Made by a program: the position numbers and the translations under genes. Shown here one piece after another: positions 34,101 through 43,234 of a DNA stretch of 64,000 nt; the stretch's first letter is position 1; every line of letters starts with the position of its first letter. This DNA comes from Thunnus maccoyii (Eukaryota; Chordata; Actinopteri; Scombriformes; Scombridae): assembly GCF_910596095.1 (NCBI RefSeq), contig NC_056538.1, positions 32,472,594-32,536,593 on the forward strand, read 5' to 3'. Under the pieces are notes generated by a model. That model saw nothing but the letters and a program-made list of their open reading frames with translations. It was not told the origin of the DNA and ran no database searches.

Positions 34101-36395
34101 CAAAGCACTGATTTATAAAGTAACATCATTAAATATAAAATGATAAACATGCACTAAATATGTATATTTGTATTCTCATAAGAATATACCAGCAACGTCA
34201 GGTCTGCTCCACATCACAACTATGTATTTTCTTTATTGACACCTCACCAGAAATGATACTGACTGTCAGTGTGTCTGTGTGTGTGTGTCTGTGTGTTATT
34301 TTCTCAGCAAAAACTCCAAAGTGCAGAAGCGAGGAAAGATCAATCTGATTGGTCGTCTGCAGCTGACCACGGAGCGAATGAGAGAAGAGGAAAACGAAGG
34401 AATCGTTCAGCTCAGAATACTCAGAACTCAGGTACGGAAACACGACGCCGTCTTTGTTTTTAACGGGATGTTTGAGGACGACTTCTAAGCTGAAGTGAAA
34501 TTTGATTTTGATTTTTTGACTTTTGTGACTTGCTGCTAAAGTTTAAGAGTGAAGAGTTGTGATTTAGCTCTTTTTTCTTAAGTTTCAGAGACACTATAGT
34601 CATCAAAACAGAGAACATGTTCTCCCCTCTGTATGCTGTTGGCTCAAGTGCCTTGTTATTTTAAGTTGTGCTCAGGCAGTTTGTTGATCTCGGCATCAAT
34701 AACGGAGTCATGTGTAAAATGTAAACAAACTCTCTTAATAAACTCAACACCCATTTAGTATATTTTCATCCATCCATTCCACCTGTCAGTGGATTCAAAC
34801 CAGCATGCTGACCACTAATAACCCTTCACACCATGAAGACTAAAATACCAGAAGCACAACTGAGGCTTAAAGCGCAATAAAATAAGAAGCATTGCAGCGA
34901 GAGAGTGCAATCAGGGCTCAAATCAAACCTTTAAAAAGCATCAGAAGTCTTATTCAAAACTATTTTTATAATGCTAACGTACTGCAAAGAACAGGTCAAT
35001 ATAACAGCTGCAATGCTGAAAATGATGCAGAGAAGAAAAGCTGTTGTCAAGCTAGCTCAGTACTTCACTGCATAAACTTTTGGGGGTTTTATTTTTCTTT
35101 TTTTGTGTTCAGTGTCAGTAAAACCAAGCTGAATATATTCTGTCAGTTTTGTTGCCTGTTTTGATGAAGTTTGAAGACAGGTTATATGCTGTAGGCTAAT
35201 TTGCATACACACTCCGCTAACGGCTGCGCTGCTAGCTAGCAGTCTAAGGTAAAAACAATGACTGTCGGTGTGAGACCATTTCCTCCAGAAAGGCAACAAA
35301 GTCAAATGTAAACGGTGTGATGCTGCTCTTTAGTTTAGTAGCAGCATTATGCTGTACCACATTAATAACAAGCAGCCAGCTGCCGTGTCCGAGGACGCCT
35401 TGCAGTCGTAGCCAAAGATCACGTCGCTGCTAGCCGGAGGGAGAAAGTGTGATATGTGCTGGTCTGAGGCCCAAATTTTTCCATTTTCATAGTGGCTTTA
35501 ACAAATGTGAATAGTAGAAATTATTATTTCTGTAAAAAGAGATGTATGTATAATAGATGTATGTTTCACAGTAAGCCATTTTATGAAATACAATTCTGAT
35601 TAATATGACACGGTACTCCGTATTATACATTGGACCATGTCAGTAGTCACGTTTTTAGTAACATTTTGTCACTCAAAAATTCAAATATTCAATAATGATT
35701 GTATTGGATATTTATTTTCATACAGTTATACTCTGTTTTTTGAGCAAACATACCCTTAACTTTAGTAACTTACATTCACATGCATACGTATGAATACAGA
35801 AAATCTGCAGGAAACAAAAAGAAGCTAATCGGTGTGCCAAATGATTGAGACCAGTATGCTGCCAGTCAGCGTGGTGGAGGGCGACAGATCGAAAGAGCTA
35901 GTTAGGTACCTCGTTATGCCGTCGAAAAACACTTCGGGGAGAAGGATGAGCTAAAATTCAAGCTAACCAGGGCAGACAAGCTAGCTCTGACCACCGACTG
36001 CTGGGCAGCTGTAACAAACAAAAGCTACATCATAACCTCTCTTAAAAATTAACCAGTTAGTTACCAGTTAAAGGGTGTCGGCCCATCAAAAGCAAAATTA
36101 ACTGAACTGACGACCCATGAGTTGGGAACTACCGGTCTACAATACAGTCAGTAGCGCTTGAACAATAAAGGTGTAACATTTGTTTGTTTTTCCCGCCCAG
36201 GAGGCCATCATCCAAATCATGAAGATGAGGAAGAGGATCAGCAACGCCCAGCTGCAGACGGAGCTGGTGGAGATCCTGAAGAACATGTTCCTGCCTCAGA
36301 AGAAGATGATCAAGGAGCAGATCGAGTGGCTCATCGAACACAAGTACATAAACAGGGACGAGGCGGACATCAACACCTTCATCTACATGGCCTAG
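16579..36395 (+). CDS. cul5: Cullin-5, scaffold of SOCS-box (ECS) ubiquitin ligases
   Basis: CUL5 links Elongin B/C-SOCS-box receptors to RBX2 and a ubiquitin E2. Coding exons: 16579-16602, 20021-20130, 21055-21154, 22868-23044, 23572-23713, 25180-25325, 25660-25740, 28092-28185, 28747-28877, 29574-29681, 29909-29973, 30111-30243, 30333-30464, 31102-31225, 32701-32876, 33425-33586, 33853-33971, 34308-34431, 36201-36395. All introns are GT-AG and the lengths sum to 781 codons, so 780 residues, equal to mammalian CUL5. The start MAASNLLKNKGSLQFEDKWD is nearly the mammalian one. Cullin repeats fill about 1-385, the cullin homology domain about 390-680, and the C-terminal WHB domain ends in YMA. 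Counting exons puts the NEDD8 acceptor in IMKMRK at Lys724, the known position. Substitutions against the mammalian protein are few and conservative. The donor of exon 16 (GTCAGA) is weak, and exon 14 is bracketed by GT and CA repeats. Intronic sequence holds several transposon remnants. Confidence 0.99.
17796..18104. mobile_element. hAT-like MITE in cul5 intron 1
   Basis: Termini 'cagggttgaacgatat' and 'atattgtccagcccta' form inverted repeats. The flanks 'gtttacaa' and 'gtttgtac' resemble a decayed 8-base target duplication. No coding capacity. Confidence 0.7.
19319..19412. repeat. Direct repeat (left copy) bracketing an L1 fragment
   Basis: About 90 bases starting 'gcagccctataaggaaat' are repeated, with a handful of changes, at 19765-19858. 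Confidence 0.9.
19413..19764 (+). pseudogene. Internal ORF2 fragment of an L1-clade retrotransposon
   Basis: The plus strand reads VSDHSAVVLDL, the end of an L1 endonuclease domain, then SLTHGRKIL with a stop. A later frame gives LYKERLRLLTAEAERLLLRS and YEHGDKPG, which is the usual L1 linker between endonuclease and reverse transcriptase. The frame shifts and has stops, so it is dead. The piece has neither a 5' nor a 3' end of the element and no poly(A) tail, yet it is flanked by direct repeats of about 90 bases. Confidence 0.8.
19765..19858. repeat. Direct repeat (right copy) bracketing an L1 fragment
   Basis: Partner of 19319-19412. Only a few substitutions separate the copies, for example 'gtgatgc' against 'gtcatgc'. 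Confidence 0.9.
21220..21881. mobile_element. MITE-like element in cul5 intron 3
   Basis: The ends are imperfect inverted repeats: left 'taagggctttcc' then 'acaccaagaa', right 'ttcttggtgt' then 'gaccgccctt'. 'ataac' and 'ttgtt' rich subterminal blocks are mirrored too. Family not recognised. Confidence 0.6.
21926..22395 (+). mobile_element. Non-autonomous hAT-like element, copy 2
   Basis: Same family as 24765-25107 and 3748-4021: begins 'taggggtgggcccgaat', with the 'gcaggtctcaacgagg' block in the middle and 'aatacaaatactggg' near the right end. The right inverted terminus is missing. It is longer than copy 3 because it keeps a central piece (about 22190-22330). Confidence 0.8.
24765..25107 (+). 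mobile_element. Non-autonomous hAT element, complete copy 3 with target duplication
   Basis: A 343-bp element with inverted ends 'taggggtgtgc' and 'gcacatcccta' (one mismatch). The flanking 8-mers agaagtat (24757-24764) and agaaggat (25108-25115) differ by one base, the 8-base duplication typical of hAT transposition. It lies in cul5 intron 5, ending about 70 bases before exon 6. Confidence 0.9.
25971..26009. repeat. (TAA)n microsatellite followed by a teleost repeat
   Basis: About 13 TAA units, followed directly by 'tatagcacctttcac', the same repeat phrase as at about 475 and 28895. Confidence 0.9.
26975..27950 (+). repeat. About 950-bp interspersed repeat, copy 1 of 3
   Basis: Closely similar, in the same orientation, to 41447-42265 and in part to 61545-61850. 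Shared landmarks are 'agcaagggatcatgggag', 'gggatgtttttaccggga' and 'gacgccattgacaggcga'. This copy holds an extra internal duplication (27150-27390 against 27400-27560). No open frame of note and no clear terminal repeats. It lies in cul5 intron 7. Confidence 0.85.
28887..29000. repeat. Teleost repeat fragment at the start of cul5 intron 9
   Basis: 'agcacctttcacgaacac' and 'acaaagtgcttcacag' followed by AAATA-type units. It starts within about 20 bases of the exon 9 splice donor. Confidence 0.6.
29032..29120. mobile_element. hAT-like MITE fragment
   Basis: 'gggatgcatgatattgg' with alternating 'ccaatat' and 'gccgatat' words, as in a common fish MITE. Only one end is clear. Confidence 0.5.
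30042..30096. repeat. (GT)n microsatellite filling cul5 intron 11
   Basis: About 27 GT units take up some 40% of an intron of only 137 bases (29974-30110). The repeat ends 14 bases before the exon 12 acceptor. Confidence 0.95.
31057..31099. repeat. (TG)n microsatellite forming the exon 14 splice acceptor tract
   Basis: The TG run goes straight into the TAG acceptor at 31099-31101 of cul5 exon 14, so the usual uninterrupted pyrimidine tract is replaced by TG repeats. Confidence 0.95.
31230..31262. repeat. C-run and (CA)n microsatellite just after the exon 14 donor
   Basis: Only four bases after the exon 14 splice donor begin about eleven C and then about eleven CA units. The CA run is complementary to the TG run upstream of the same exon. 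Confidence 0.95.
31418..32225. repeat. Teleost interspersed repeat, about 800 bp
   Basis: It begins 'ccttaaaggggacgtattat' and ends near 'ttttgaactttgaatcatg', both phrases of a repeat common in fish introns. It includes a (TA)n run at about 31458-31479. No coding capacity is evident. Located in cul5 intron 14. Confidence 0.7.
32260..32560. repeat. Teleost interspersed repeat, 'gttagcatgctg' family, copy B
   Basis: 'gcgccaccatgaggttcac', 'atgactaaataattgcaaaac' and 'gttagcatgctgatg' match the blocks at 41115-41430 and 3205-3425. Confidence 0.65.
35255..36050 (+). pseudogene. Decayed hAT (ZBED-type) transposase in cul5 intron 18
   Basis: At 35290-35400 the plus strand gives a BED zinc-finger remnant: GNKVKCKRCDAAL, a stop, then MLYHINNKQPAAVSEDA. 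At 35838-36045 it gives PVSVVEGDRSKELVRYL and, after frame changes, KLTRADKLALTTDCWAAVTN, the typical N-terminal part of hAT transposases. Between them (about 35450-35830) lies unrelated AT-rich sequence, and the catalytic C-terminal region is absent. Stops and frameshifts show that it is not functional. Confidence 0.82.
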
Positions 36396-36924
36396 ACAGC
36401 GAGGAAGGGAGCGCTTTCTTTTCTCTGTGTCTCTACACCTGGCCTGCGGACGGGCGCTTTAAACACCTGCGAGGAAGAGAGGGGACGAAGAACGAGAGGA
36501 TGTGTTTGAAGAAAAAGGAGAGATTAAGTAGGACGAGGATCGAGACAATAAAAGTGTGGATATTTTTTTGTGTTTGTGAGGCGCCAGCGTGCTATCGGAG
36601 TGTCTTTTCGAGAGACTGTTTGTCTCTGCTGCCCGCTAGCGTCGATCAGAGCAGAAGGGACGGCAGCAGTGTGCCGTCTGCCAGCAGCTCAGAAGAAGAA
36701 AAAAAAAAATATAGTGACATAATCAAATGAAATACTTCCTGCCTTACTTTCATCAGCGACAGACTGCAGAAGAAGAGGAGGAGGAGGAGCGAGGAGAGAA
36801 AGGAGGACATGTTACAAGCTGATATCAATCCTTTGCTTTCACTTGATGCCACATGCTGCCATCTTAGCGGCGGCTATTTTTGCATCCTTCCTATTCAACA
36901 TTTGTCTTATTTTGAACTGGGAAT

Positions 36925-36955
<31 letters not shown>

Positions 36956-38310
36956 GCCGCAAGTGAAAGCAGCCATTGAGGAGAAGCAGCGGACAGAGAC
37001 GGAGAAATAGTTGAAACTACCGAGGAGTATTTTTGCCAAATTGTGTGTGTGTGTGTGTGTGTGTGAGTGTGTGTGTGAGTGTGAGTGCATGGTGTGTAAC
37101 TGGTCTTTTTAGATGTGCATATGTGTGTGCACTTTCAACAGCATGCTGCTCTATGATTTTTTTTTTTTTTTTTTGTCCAGTGGAGGATCTGTCACACTTT
37201 GAGGGTTGTGTCTAAAAAAAAAAGGTCTAAGACCAGCCACCAATTAAATGCTGAGATTTAGTTTTTTCTTTTTTTTTAATCACCTGTGGCAGGTGAAGTT
37301 TGTCAACAGGTAAAAAAAACAAACAGGAAGAAGTGTTGTCTGGAGACCCTTTGTCTGTCTATGTCGGGAGATTATCAAACTTATTTGTGGCGTGTAAAGA
37401 CCTGCGCTCTGAACCTTGTGAGATTAAATATCGGCTGAAAGCATCAAAGAGGGACACGTGTAGAACTGCGACCTGCAGAAGAAACACAACTATTTACACA
37501 GATTGAAAATCCTTTGAATCACTAATAGTGTCATTCTTTGCACAATGCCAGTTAAAGAAATGATTTTAAACTATAAACAAAAATAGAGAGAACCCTCCCG
37601 AGTTCACATAGCCATCATAATGTGTGTGTGTGTGTGTGTGTGTGTGTTGCCCTTTCTTCTCCCGTGTTCTGCCTTCACTCATCACACTGCTGACATGTTT
37701 AGTAAAATATCAGCAGGGGTTTAAATTGTATTAATAACGACGTGGCGACGACTTGAGTTCCTTCTTTGGTTTTTATGATCTGTCTCAGTGGAGGGTGAGC
37801 GTCTACGCTACGATCAATAACTTCCCCCTGAAGTATCCCTAAGGATCGATTCACGGCTTTTCGCAACTTTTATTCTCGATGTCCTCACTGAGCGCTTTAT
37901 TAGGAACACCTGTGCAATCCGATACAACAGCTCCGCCGTAAATTATTCTCCTACAAAGCTTCTACATTTTCAGTTTTCTGTTGTCAGAAAGGTGATAATT
38001 CTACTTTATTGATGAGGTCAAAGTGGGTGCTGGTGGTGTACTGGAGTGCGTTACATTGAAAAGTGTTCCTAATATTTTGTTCACCCTATAAAGTCAATAA
38101 GGTGCCAGTATGAGGAGGAGGAGGATTACTGGGACTCCCTACGCACAAGTGGACAGAGAGTATAAAGTCAATATAGACTGCAAAGAATCTGAACGAGTTT
38201 TATCCCGAAATGAGATATTTAATATCTGACCAACATGAAAAATATTCTTCGTTATAATGATTTCTCATCTTAGTCATAACAAATCCTTCACAGGTTTCTT
38301 TATAAACACA
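36396..38310 (+). other. cul5 3'UTR and downstream sequence
   Basis: The first part is purine-rich (36400-36800), as in a UTR. AATAAA is found at 36546, a 29-base A run at 36927-36955, GT runs at 37043-37085 and 37621-37646, and T runs at about 37158. Where the transcript ends cannot be told by eye. Confidence 0.5.
36927..36955. repeat. A29 homopolymer in the cul5 3'UTR region
   Basis: Uninterrupted run of 29 A, about 530 bases after the stop codon. It is genomically encoded and would be an internal oligo(dT) priming site. Confidence 0.95.
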
Positions 38311-39034
38311 GCACAAAAAGTAAGGAAATTTGTGTTTGGTAGATTATTTCTTTGTGCTTCTTGGCAATAAATCTTAAACCATTGGAAAGCCTGTTTATTT
38401 CCCTTTTAAATGGTGCCACATTTGTAAGGAACATGCATTTGTGGGATGAGCAGCAGAGCTGAGTATGTGGGTTGCGCCCATGAAAAATTTGCCAAATCTT
38501 CTCTGCTAATGCCAAACAGCTTATTCTACCATTGACTCTTGTTTGGTGTTTGGTGGATTGGATGATTGAAGTTTGAAGAAACAAGACATATTGGCAATTT
38601 AACAATTTATTCATTTAACAAACAGGAGCCTCAGTAGCATGTGGAAGAACCATACACAGCCACAACAGCCTGGCGCCTCCTCCTCATGCTGGTCACCAGC
38701 CTGGTCACACACTGCTGTGGGATGGCATCCCATTCTTCAACCAGCATTTGTCGGTTTGTGGGGTTTATCAGAGACTACCTCCAGAATTTGGAAGTGGAGA
38801 GGATGGATCCAATGGCAGAATAAGCCGTTAGCAGAGAAGATTTGGCAAATTTTTCATGGGTGCAACCCACATACTCAGCTCTGCTGCTCATTCCACAAAT
38901 GCATGTTCCTTACAAATGTGGCACCATTTAAAATGGAAATAAACACACTTTCCAACTGTATAAGATTTATTGCCAAGAAGCATTGTTACAACAAAGAAAT
39001 AATCTACCAAACACAAATTTCCTTACTTTTGTGG
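38311..39034 (-). mobile_element. Internally deleted Tc1/mariner element with long inverted repeats
   Basis: Inverted arms of about 215-220 bp (38311-38531 and 38820-39034) begin with a close match to 'acaaaagtaaggaaatttg'. Between them the minus strand encodes the last part of a Tc1 transposase: QMLVEEWDAIPQQCVTRLV, then TSMRRRRQAVVAVYGSS, ending CY and a stop (38632-38790). Almost all of the transposase, including the DNA-binding and DDE regions, is deleted. Confidence 0.88.
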
Positions 39035-41100
39035 TATGTTTAGTTTGTGGCAGCAGGCAGCACAAAATCATATAAGACTCCAGACAAAAACGGACAAAAG
39101 TAAAGATCAGCTAGTAGGAAATGAAGCTTTCTTTTACCTTAAATTCAGACAAACTTCCAGCGTTAAAATGTGTTGATGTATTTATTTCAGGAGGCAGTTA
39201 CGGGGAGATGACAAGTGGTGTTTGAATGTGTCCTCCGCTCTGTTGAGTTACGTCACTGCGTTCTTGCTGCTGCTTAGACATTCAATATAATTTAGGTATT
39301 GAATTAATAATTCCTACAGCAGCTCCCCACCCCTCCCTCCCCCACATGTTCAGCGCTGTCAGTCATTACGGGATCTTCCTAACAGACTTCAGTGGGAAGA
39401 TTCACAAAGAAAAAAAAATTAAGCTGCTGAGTCAATTAGTTGCACTGAATTCAGAGGAGTGAATGTCAAAAGCACTGCATTAAAAAAAAAAATTAAAATC
39501 ATGAGTTTTGTCAACCAGGAACTCTGGTTTTCACTTGGTGACGTTTTTGTAAGAGGACAGTATGTTGTTCTGCTCTGATGTTGGATAAACTGTTGAACTG
39601 AGCATCAGATCTAATGAGCAGTCAGGAAGACGAACAGCAACAGTGAATGTGTGGGATGAATTTTTCATATTTATTGGTTATTTATATATTAGAATATTTC
39701 TTTTTTTTTGTCCATTTGAAATGTTTCTGTTTTCCTTTCCGTGTTTTTTTTGTTTTGTTTTTGGAAAGATGTTTCGTGTCCGTTCATAGAGCCGACACAG
39801 TATTGAGATGCACTGCGACTCTCTCCTCTGTTTCAGGTTTAATCACATTCATAAGCCAGAGTTTGTCAAAATGCTGAAACAGACTTCAAGACCGGGATGT
39901 TGGTAATGATCCAAGTTACATTTTACACACTTCCTTGCAAAAAAAAAATAAAGCCAAAGGATTTGTCTTGTTATCGTCGAAGCCTTTTCCTGAATGCTGT
40001 GGAGCTTTTCTCTGGAAATGTCTGCTTTGTTTTACCTGAGATGAAACAAACTTCCCACGTCAGTCACATTATGCAGTTTTATCCTCTATGCATAGACCAG
40101 ACCACGATTCCCTGCTGTGTTTTAAACTTTTGGAGTACAGTGAAATGAGTCCCAGTAAATTAAGGGTTTTTTTTAATTTATTTTAATGTCAATATTCTTT
40201 CTTTGTGTGAGCAACAACTTATTTAAAAGCTTTAAAGTCCAGATGAAACAACGTTTCCAGAGTATGTAACCTCCATATCGTGATGTATTTAGGTGGGACG
40301 TGACGTTGGGAGGAATCATCTCTGTGCCGCTAAAAGTTGAAGATTGATTTACGGTTGGATGTCACGATATTATTGGTTAAAGCCTACGTAAGCACACGCC
40401 ATATTTTGTTTTACAGCAAGAAAACATGATTGCATTTTGATTTAAGAGTGCAAAGAAATTGATTTTTTTTTGGCATATATTGTTAAATAGGTGCACAAGA
40501 TGAGACGGCATTTTTCGTTTCATCTCGATTTTAACATCATGAGCTCCACTGATTGTTTTCACCAACAAAGTAAAACAAATGCTAAAAATAATTTTCATGT
40601 GTACTATCTAAGTACATGTGTACTATCTAAGTACATGTATGTTTATTGAGCCAGTGTGGACTTTCTGACTAAAACAGTGACTGGACATGCTGCTGGTGAT
40701 CTTTTTTTTGTATTTCTGGACCCGTTTTTGTCGTTTGGTATATTTGAGCGACGGGTTCACAAAACAAACAGCATTTCACACCCTGTTGAAACTTCATTTT
40801 AAAGACAGTTTAGAGGTTTGATGCTGCGTCGGAAACGATATTCAGAAATGATTTCTAAATCTGTGGTTGTGTATCACCCCTTGTGAACTTGTGAAAAACG
40901 TCTAAGCGTGAGAAATTCAAGTTTGTCAATCTGTAGAAATGATCTGTAGTTACAGACAAACGTGAAAAAACAAATGATGTGAGCAATGAGTTTAGGCAAA
41001 GACATCAAGATCAGAAGCAGAAAACCTGACACACAGATCTCTGCTCACAAGTTGTACTCAGATGTTCACCAACTTCTCTCAGTTTTTGTGTAACCTCACC
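39035..41100. other. Gap downstream of cul5, no gene seen
   Basis: AT-rich DNA with short homopolymers. An AATAAA at 39948 could serve a long cul5 3'UTR. A 19-base direct repeat ('tgtactatctaagtacatg') lies at about 40599-40636. No exon that I can support. Confidence 0.45.
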
Positions 41101-41114
41101 ATTGATACAACTTT

Positions 41115-41430
41115 TACACAAATTTTTATTGTTTCTATGTTTTATTCAGAAATGCTAGTGGAAATGTTGGTCTATCAGCCCACATGTTGGTCCAGACTGA
41201 AATATCTCAACATCTAATTGGATTGTAGTGAACTTTGTACAGACATTCATGGTTTCCAGATGATGTCATAATAACTCTGATCCCCTCAAGTTTCCATCTA
41301 GCGCCACCATCAGGTAATGTGTCCAATACTTTGGTTTATGACTAAATAACTGCAAAACTAATGACATACCCATCAGCTTTGCGTTTAGTGCTAATTAACA
41401 AATGTTTCAACTAAGACGGTGAACATTACA
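41115..41430. repeat. Teleost interspersed repeat, 'gttagcatgctg' family, copy C
   Basis: 'gaaatatctcaacatcta', 'ctagcgccaccatcaggt' and 'gactaaataactgcaaaac' match copies A and B. Confidence 0.65.
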
Positions 41431-41446
41431 GTGTTTCCTCTGTATT

Positions 41447-42265
41447 CTTAAACACACAATATTTCAGCCACTAGGGGTCTCAATCAAAACAACAACAAAA
41501 CACGGAGTGTGATGATGGTGTGAAGTAGCAAGGGATCATGGGAGTCGTTGTCTTCATTGTTAAACAAGCAGCTTCTTCAGGTTAGGATTACTGTTCATCG
41601 TTCAGGATGTTTTTACTGGGAGTTGAATTATCCACGGAGGTCTCCTCCTCTCCAAAACAAACAAACCCAGTGATTAAAACCAGTAAAAACACTGAATAAA
41701 GCAGTATCACATTAAAAATCAATGTTTCTCCAATGTTGTTCGGCTGGCACAGGACTCCTGTAGGGGCTGCTAGCTTAGCGGCTGCTAACGTTTGCTCAGC
41801 TTGTTTCTCTGATAACTTAAGATCCAGACGTTCAATGACTGAAATCCTTCATCTAGTTAAAATATATAGTTAAAAATGACTAAGATCTAAAAAGTTTATC
41901 ATAAAAATGTGGCTTAAAACTAAATAAAAGTCGGTTTATAACAGTTTCCGTCGAACAACCACAACGCCGATGTATTATCTTGTATGTGTGTAAGTTACTC
42001 TTTGGTAGACACCATTGTAGCAGACAAACACAGCGCCGCCGTATGCATCTTGTGCATGTTTACTCTTTGGTAGAGGAGGTATGACGCCATTGACAGGTGA
42101 CCAAATGAAACGGTCCGTTACTTTGATTAAATTACAGATTTCTCTGGGTTTGAAAGTTGTTGGAAACATTTGGGATAATGTAAGTACACAACTCAACAAC
42201 ATATATAACATAGGTCTAGTTGTTTTTAGACATTTTAATGCAGAATAATTACATATTATAGCTTA
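41447..42265 (+). repeat. About 950-bp interspersed repeat, copy 2 of 3
   Basis: Same family and orientation as 26975-27950, with the same order of landmarks. It lacks the internal duplication of copy 1 but has an extra ~60 bases at about 42140-42200. Confidence 0.85.
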
Positions 42266-43230
42266 AATACGGATGTGCTGCTTTGGGCAGTAATTCTGGT
42301 TTTGTCCCATATCTGTTGCTGATTGGGTCTAAGTTATGTTTGAAGTTGAGGCTCCAGTGTTAAAAAAAAAAAAAAAAAAAGTGTTTTAATGGCTATATAA
42401 TCACAACTTCTAAAGCATCTGAACAACACTTTAGTTTTAGATAACATTAAAGCTAAATGAATATAGAGGAAATACTGCATTATACCTGCTAATCATCGGC
42501 ATGTTACCGTTAGCATGCTAATGTCAGGCTAACGTTAGCATGGCATGTAGACTTGTTTCCTACAGATTGCAGAGGCTCTTCACAGGTTCACGCAGGGTGA
42601 CTGACAAACTCAAGCTTTGAAGTTAGTTTTGATCATTTCACGACCTCTGAATCTCATTCTGCCTTACTCGAGCCCGTATCGCTCCACTTTCCAGAGCTAA
42701 TTTACAACAACAGTTTCTCAGATGGAAAAACTGCACTTTTAAGTTAAGTTTGAGTTCAATAACTTTACTTTACTGACTACACCTGTGCAGTCTAATATCC
42801 CTGCCTCAGCGTCTATCTGTACAAAACTCATGTTCAGTTTTTGTTGACATTGTTAGAAAATTCAATGATTCAATGAGATGAAGGTGTTGTTGTACTGAAC
42901 TACATTATAATGATAAGTGTTTCTCTCATTTCCATACTGGACATGAAACAGAATATTAGACTAAATATGACATCAATGCTAAAACTTTATGGCACAACAG
43001 TTGTATTGGGTTGCATTAGACTGTACAGGTGTACCTAATAAAGTGGACACAGAGTGTATGTGACTGAGTTATGAGGGGTTTTTTTTCCAAGTATTGATTA
43101 ATATAATACATCAATATTTTTCTTTTTTATAGTGTAATCATCTTATTGAATGACGCTGTAATCCACAGATTCACAGAGTTTTTAGCAACAACACAAAAGC
43201 GTCAATATCTTTTCTTATTTTACTGCCCTT
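42266..43230. other. Spacer with a small repeat remnant, no gene seen
   Basis: It holds an A19 run at 42362-42380 and a 'gttagcatgctaatgtc' repeat remnant at 42480-42550. The rest is unremarkable AT-rich DNA. Confidence 0.45.
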
Positions 43231-43234
43231 TTTA

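Noticed and set aside
38639..39043. 134-codon plus-strand frame over the Tc1 remnant
   Set aside because: The meaningful frame is on the minus strand (transposase C-terminus); this one is its complement plus an inverted repeat.
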